NCBI GenBank assembly: GCA_035554115.1
Contig: DATMIW010000029.1
Location: 183,694-247,693 of the forward strand
Direction: 5' to 3'
DNA: 64,000 bases
Source: CAXTSE01 sp035554115
GTDB taxonomy: Bacteria > Actinomycetota > Actinomycetes > Actinomycetales > Microbacteriaceae
Of the stretch, positions 60,125 through 64,000 are shown piece after piece (within the stretch, counting starts at the first letter, position 1; each line of letters starts with the position of its first letter). Under the pieces are notes generated by a model. The model did no database searches. It saw only the letters and a program-made list of their open reading frames with translations, and had not been told where the DNA came from. The translations under genes and the position numbers were made by a program.

Positions 60125-61872
60125 CAGTTCGCACCCTTCTTCGATGTACCGGGTTTCTTTTCGAGCTCCGCGGCCTTCCGCTCGGCAATCGTCTGGCGAC
60201 GTTCTGCCTCGCGACTGGCTCCCGCCCTGCGGGATTCCGCAGAGATGCGGAATTCGGCGCGACCTCGGTACACCGCGCCCAGGGCGTTCGGGTCGAGACC
60301 ACTTGCCGGGTGACCACTCGAGAAGAAGCGCGTGTTAGCCAGCAACTGCATAACGGGATGCGTGAAGAGCACCACGACGAGGACGTCGATGATGACAGTG
60401 ATTCCGAGGGTCAAAGCAAAACCCTTGACGCTACCGACGGCAACGATGAACAAGACGATCGCCGACAGCATGTTGACGCCCTTGGCGGCGTAGACCGTCC
60501 GAAGAGCCCGCTTCCAGCCGGCTTCTACGGCGCCAACAAGACCTCGACCGTCTCGAAGTTCGTCGCGTATTCGCTCGAAATAGACGATGAACGAATCGAC
60601 TGTGAAGCCGATCGCCACGATAAGACCCGCAACCCCCGCAAGGGACAGCCGGTACCCCTCACGCCAGCTCAAGATCGAAATGACCAGGTAGGTGAGGATC
60701 GCCGCGACGACAAGCGACGCAATAGTCACGGATGCGAGCAAGCGGTATTGGAAGAACGAATAGATGACGACGAGGATGAGGCCGATGGCGCCAGCAAGCA
60801 GTCCGCTCGTCAACTGGCTCTGCCCGAGAGTTGCCGAGATCGTGTCGCGGCTTTCCACCTGGAATCCGATCGGCAGTGCCCCGTACTTAAGCTGATCGGC
60901 CAGCGTCTTAGCTGTCGTCTCGGTGAAACCACCCGTGATCTGTGGCTTGCCGTCGGTGATCGGAGCATTGGTGGATGGTGCTGAGATGACCCGGCCATCG
61001 AGAACAATCGCGAAACGATTGCGAGTGGGGTCGGACTGCTTGAAGCTCATCAAGCGCTTCGTGATATCGCCGAATGCCGCAGTGCCTTCCGGGTTGAAAA
61101 CGATATTTACGGCCCATTGCCCGGTCGAAACGCCCTGGCTACTCGTAACAAGCCCCGCATTTGCGTCGGAAATCGTCGATCCGGAAAGTCCGCCCAGACC
61201 GCGCGTCTTGTCACCGGGGACGTCGACGGGCCCGAGAACATATTTGGCGCTGCCATCGGCCTCACAGGTGATGAGCGGCTTGTCGGTGGGCGCAACGTTC
61301 GTCTCTGCCGTGTCAAGCGAGTCGCACTGGAAGGTCTGGAATTGTTCTTGCAGCGCCGGGGTCAGGTAATTGAGATCGCTGCCATCTGTCGGTGCCGCAG
61401 TAGGGGTGGTGATGGGTGCGGTCGGCGTGGGTGACGGTGCCGAACTAGAGTCACCGCCGACCGATTGAGGTGTCGGATTCTCGGCCAGGAGCACGGGACG
61501 GAACTCGAGTTTTGCCGAGGCCTGGATGCGATTCAGCGTTGCCTGATCGGGAACACCGGGAATCGCCACCACAATCTGTTTAGCGCCCTGGGTGCTGATT
61601 TCCGCTTCGGAGACGCCCGCAGCATCCACACGGGTGCGGATAATGCTGACCGCCTGATCCAGCTGCTCCTGCGACACCTGCTGACCCTTGGCAAGCTGCG
61701 GCGTGAGGATGATCTGGGTGCCGCCCTCAAGGTCGAGGGCGAGCTTCGGAGTGACACCCCACTTGCCGAAGAGCATGCCGGCACCCTGGATGCCCAGCAG
61801 CACCACGATGATGACCAGCAACCAGGTCAGCGATTTCCAGGCCTTGCGGACCGGTGTCGATCTCGATGCCAC
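60124..61872 (-). CDS. secD: protein translocase subunit SecD
   Basis: 582 aa with an N-terminal helix, a large outer domain including the LALDLEGGTQIILTP segment, and a C-terminal RND helix bundle (AIGFTVDSFIVYFERIRDEL). A Pro/Thr/Ala-rich insert near residues 140-165 and a basic C-terminal tail rich in Arg, Ala and Glu are typical of actinobacteria. GTG start with only a weak ribosome-binding site. Confidence 0.97.
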   Translation of the reverse strand: MASRSTPVRKAWKSLTWLLVIIVVLLGIQGAGMLFGKWGVTPKLALDLEGGTQIILTPQLAKGQQVSQEQLDQAVSIIRTRVDAAGVSEAEISTQGAKQIVVAIPGVPDQATLNRIQASAKLEFRPVLLAENPTPQSVGGDSSSAPSPTPTAPITTPTAAPTDGSDLNYLTPALQEQFQTFQCDSLDTAETNVAPTDKPLITCEADGSAKYVLGPVDVPGDKTRGLGGLSGSTISDANAGLVTSSQGVSTGQWAVNIVFNPEGTAAFGDITKRLMSFKQSDPTRNRFAIVLDGRVISAPSTNAPITDGKPQITGGFTETTAKTLADQLKYGALPIGFQVESRDTISATLGQSQLTSGLLAGAIGLILVVIYSFFQYRLLASVTIASLVVAAILTYLVISILSWREGYRLSLAGVAGLIVAIGFTVDSFIVYFERIRDELRDGRGLVGAVEAGWKRALRTVYAAKGVNMLSAIVLFIVAVGSVKGFALTLGITVIIDVLVVVLFTHPVMQLLANTRFFSSGHPASGLDPNALGAVYRGRAEFRISAESRRAGASREAERRQTIAERKAAELEKKPGTSKKGAN

Positions 61873-61925
61873 AGAACGGCTCTGCTTTCTGTCGGATGGG
61901 GCGACCTAGGGCTGCACACACACGA

Positions 61926-61952
61926 ATGCTGCCCCGAGAACCGGGACAGCAT
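61926..61952 (-). terminator. hairpin between yajC and secD
   Basis: An 11-step stem with one mismatch (ATGCTG, a C-A mismatch, then four G-C pairs) closes on a 5-nt loop in the 93-bp gap. No T-run follows, so it may be a partial terminator, an RNA-stability element or an attenuator lowering secDF relative to yajC. Confidence 0.45.
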
Positions 61953-61965
61953 CCAAGAGTAATGG

Positions 61966-62379
61966 CTACTCGGTGGTCTTTTTACGCGGGGCGCGCTTCG
62001 GCTTTTCGGGCGTCGTGCGCTCCCCAAATTCGGGGTCGGTCGCCGGAATGGCGGAGTCGGTGTTGAGCTCAATGCCGGCCGGTTCGGTGGCCTCTTCCGA
62101 GACAATCGGCTCCGGCTCGACGACCTTGGCGAGAGTCTGGCGGTGCACGCGCAGAACATTGCCGGGCGTCGTTTCGATGAACGCCTCATTCGTGTCGTCG
62201 TTGATGGAGACGAGCGTGCCGAAGATTCCGCTCTGCGTCATGACGTCTGCGCCGGGAACAAGCTTCTTCTGCATGTCCTCTGCGTCAGCCTTGCGCTTAC
62301 GCGAATTGCGGAACATGAAGAAAATCATTACCGCGATGAGCGCGAAGAGGCCGATGGTAATCGGATCGTTGAATTGCAT
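61966..62379 (-). CDS. yajC: preprotein translocase subunit YajC
   Basis: 137 aa with one N-terminal transmembrane helix (IGLFALIAVMIFFMFRNSRKRK) and a small cytoplasmic domain with MQKKLVPGADVMTQSGIFGT. A charged Pro/Lys-rich tail (about residues 95-137) extends beyond the core. It precedes secD and secF as in most bacteria. Confidence 0.94.
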   Translation of the reverse strand: MQFNDPITIGLFALIAVMIFFMFRNSRKRKADAEDMQKKLVPGADVMTQSGIFGTLVSINDDTNEAFIETTPGNVLRVHRQTLAKVVEPEPIVSEEATEPAGIELNTDSAIPATDPEFGERTTPEKPKRAPRKKTTE

Positions 62380-62454
62380 GAGGGGGAAAGCCTTCCAGAT
62401 CAGTGGATCAGCGCCAGGAGCCCGTCGGGCATGACCGGAGGCGGATCTCCTGCA

Positions 62455-63483
62455 TCATACGTCATCGTCAAACAGGGTCCCTGAGTCCGGACGCCGTATG
62501 CCGAGGTGTTGCCACGCCTGCCGAGTCGCGACCCGGCCACGCGGAGTGCGCGTGATCATGCCGATACGCACGAGGAACGGCTCAACGACCGACTCGATGG
62601 TTTCGGGTTCCTCCCCCACTGATGAGGCGAGGGTGGTCAAGCCCACCGGGCCGCCGTCGAAACGCGTGACAATCGCCTCCAGGATCGCCCGGTCGAGGCG
62701 GTCGAGCCCCAGGGGGTCGACGTCGTACAGCTCTAGGGCACCTTGCACGGAATCCATGCCCGCTCCCCCGCCGCGCACGAGCGCGAAGTCGCGCACGCGA
62801 CGCAGCAGCCGGTTAGCTATACGGGGCGTGCCCCGACTTCGCATCGCGATCTCGCGGCGAGCGGGAGCTGGAATGTCGAGCCCGAGCAGCGCCGCAGCCC
62901 GCGCGAGCACCTGGTCGAGTTCGTCATCCGCATAAAACTCGAGGTTGGCAGTGAAACCGAATCTGTCGCGCAGCGGATTCGGCAACAGACCCGAACGAGT
63001 TGTCGCCCCGACGAGGGTGAAAGGGGCGAGCTCGAGCGGAATGCTCGTGGCCCCGGCACCTTTGCCAACCATGATGTCAATGCGGAAGTCCTCCATCGCG
63101 AGATAGAGCATCTCTTCTGCGCTCCGTGCCATGCGGTGGATTTCGTCGATGAAGAGCACTTCTCCTGCGACGAGGCTTGACAGGAGAGCCGCGAGGTCCC
63201 CCGCATGCTGAATCGCGGGTCCGCTCGACATACGAAGGGGGCGTCGGGATTCGTGGGCCACAATCATCGCGAGCGTCGTCTTGCCTAGGCCGGGCGGACC
63301 GGCGAGCAGGATGTGGTCAGGAGCACGGTTCTGTATCGCCGCCGCGTCCAGCAACAGCTGCAATTGACCGCGTACCTTCACCTGCCCGACGAATTCGCCC
63401 AAACTTGTGGGCCGCAGGGCTCCCTCGAATGCGAGTTCCGCCTCCGATTCGTTCGCGGCGATTGCGCCAACATCGTCCGTCAT
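62455..63483 (-). CDS. ruvB: Holliday junction branch migration ATPase RuvB
   Basis: AAA+ motor on Holliday junctions. 342 aa with RPTSLGEFVGQ, Walker A GPPGLGKTTLAM, Walker B LFIDEIHRM, sensor segment GATTRSGLLPNPLRDRFG, and the C-terminal winged helix (RIGMITRTPRGRVAT). The ATG overlaps the ruvA stop by 4 bp. Confidence 0.98.
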   Translation of the reverse strand: MTDDVGAIAANESEAELAFEGALRPTSLGEFVGQVKVRGQLQLLLDAAAIQNRAPDHILLAGPPGLGKTTLAMIVAHESRRPLRMSSGPAIQHAGDLAALLSSLVAGEVLFIDEIHRMARSAEEMLYLAMEDFRIDIMVGKGAGATSIPLELAPFTLVGATTRSGLLPNPLRDRFGFTANLEFYADDELDQVLARAAALLGLDIPAPARREIAMRSRGTPRIANRLLRRVRDFALVRGGGAGMDSVQGALELYDVDPLGLDRLDRAILEAIVTRFDGGPVGLTTLASSVGEEPETIESVVEPFLVRIGMITRTPRGRVATRQAWQHLGIRRPDSGTLFDDDV

Positions 63484-64000
63484 GAACGACCTGCCGGGCC
63501 GAGAGCAACAAGTGACATTCTCAGAAGAGCCTGGACCGAGCCGCGCTCAGCGTCGTCGGCCGAGGCAACAGCATCATCGACCGCTTGAGCCGCGACGCTT
63601 GCATTCCACCCCAGTCCGATGAGAGCCGATACAACGTTCGCTGCGATGGACGTTGGTGCGGGTGAAGCGAGTCCCGATGGGGATGCCGGCGCGAGGAGCT
63701 TGCCCGCAAGAGAGACGGCAATGAGCTTCGCGGTCTTGGGACCGATTCCCGACACTTTACGGAAGGGAGCGTCATCCTCATCGGCGACCGCCTGAGCGAT
63801 CTGCGAGGGAGTAAGGGCAGCAAGAACGCCGAGCGCAGACTTGGGACCGACCCCCGACACACTGCGCAAGAGGTCGAAGACCTGCAATTCTTCGGTGGTC
63901 GCGAATCCGAAGAGACTCAGCTCGTCTTCTCGCACGATCAGCGCGGTATGCAGGAAAGCCTCGTGACCGAGACGAAGAGTCGAACCGTGGTGCGGAGTAA
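63480..64000 (-). CDS. ruvA: Holliday junction branch migration protein RuvA, C-terminal part
   Basis: The frame runs off the right edge; the visible 172 residues begin in domain I (GHEAFLHTALIVREDELSLFGF), followed by the two helix-hairpin-helix motifs (SVSGVGPKSALGVL and KVSGIGPKTAKLIA) and the C-terminal RuvB-binding domain III (NVVSALIGLGWNASVAAQAV). The N-terminus and any SOS operator lie outside the window. Confidence 0.96.
   Translation of the reverse strand, partial: TPHHGSTLRLGHEAFLHTALIVREDELSLFGFATTEELQVFDLLRSVSGVGPKSALGVLAALTPSQIAQAVADEDDAPFRKVSGIGPKTAKLIAVSLAGKLLAPASPSGLASPAPTSIAANVVSALIGLGWNASVAAQAVDDAVASADDAERGSVQALLRMSLVALGPAGRS

Overview
The window is a dense, GC-rich stretch of actinobacterial chromosome, most likely from the family Microbacteriaceae; I cannot fix the genus. 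Pointers are the DUF2510 protein at the left edge, the guanylate kinase fused to an mIHF-type DNA-binding domain, a PriA without a helicase core, the type-2 PyrF, a PyrR-controlled pyr operon, many GTG starts, and several genes whose -10 box sits only 6-7 nt from the start codon. About 60 protein genes fill almost all of the sequence. No gap between genes exceeds about 175 bp. I saw no tRNA, rRNA, CRISPR array, insertion sequence or prophage.

Left part (1-21662): a minus-strand run reads fdhD-fdhA-hisE-hisG-hisF-hisI-trpE-trpX-DUF6704-trpC-trpB-trpA-lgt-gltB-gltD-pyk, with a partial DUF2510 gene beyond it. It joins a molybdoenzyme and its sulfur-transfer factor, part of histidine synthesis, tryptophan synthesis, lipoprotein acylation, glutamate synthase and pyruvate kinase, mostly with 4-8 bp start/stop overlaps. 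Divergent from fdhD is a short plus-strand operon for molybdenum cofactor maturation (mobA, a DUF6457 gene, moeA). The molybdenum block (16353-21662) sits between hisE and the FKBP/rpe genes and is the most accessory-looking part of this half.

Middle (21680-39400): a minus-strand pyrimidine and housekeeping run reads pyrR-pyrB-pyrC-(membrane-anchored unknown)-carA-carB-pyrF-gmk-rpoZ-coaBC-metK-priA-fmt-rsmB-rpe-FKBP. A PyrR-type RNA recognition motif lies against the pyrR ribosome-binding site, which suggests translational feedback by uridine nucleotides.

Right part (39398-64000): alaS-ruvX-mltG-aroE-aroC-aroK-aroB-aroQ-efp-nusB forms a translation, shikimate and cell-wall cluster, followed by an orphan SsuA-like binding lipoprotein. 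Next come rpsD with a clear hairpin terminator, a DUF222/HNH gene, rarA, and a short plus-strand group (a membrane-anchored cyclophilin, a DUF349 protein and an AbiEi-like protein). The last of these runs into the 3' end of the (p)ppGpp synthetase/hydrolase gene on the other strand. The window ends with secF-secD-yajC-ruvB-ruvA, ruvA being cut by the edge.

This is mainly core genome. I found no clear new defence or mobile system. The best leads are the mIHF-Gmk fusion, the PyrR leader, the molybdoenzyme genes coupled to hisE, the small unknown genes lodged inside the trp, moco and pyr operons, and the AbiEi-like gene antisense to the relA 3' end.
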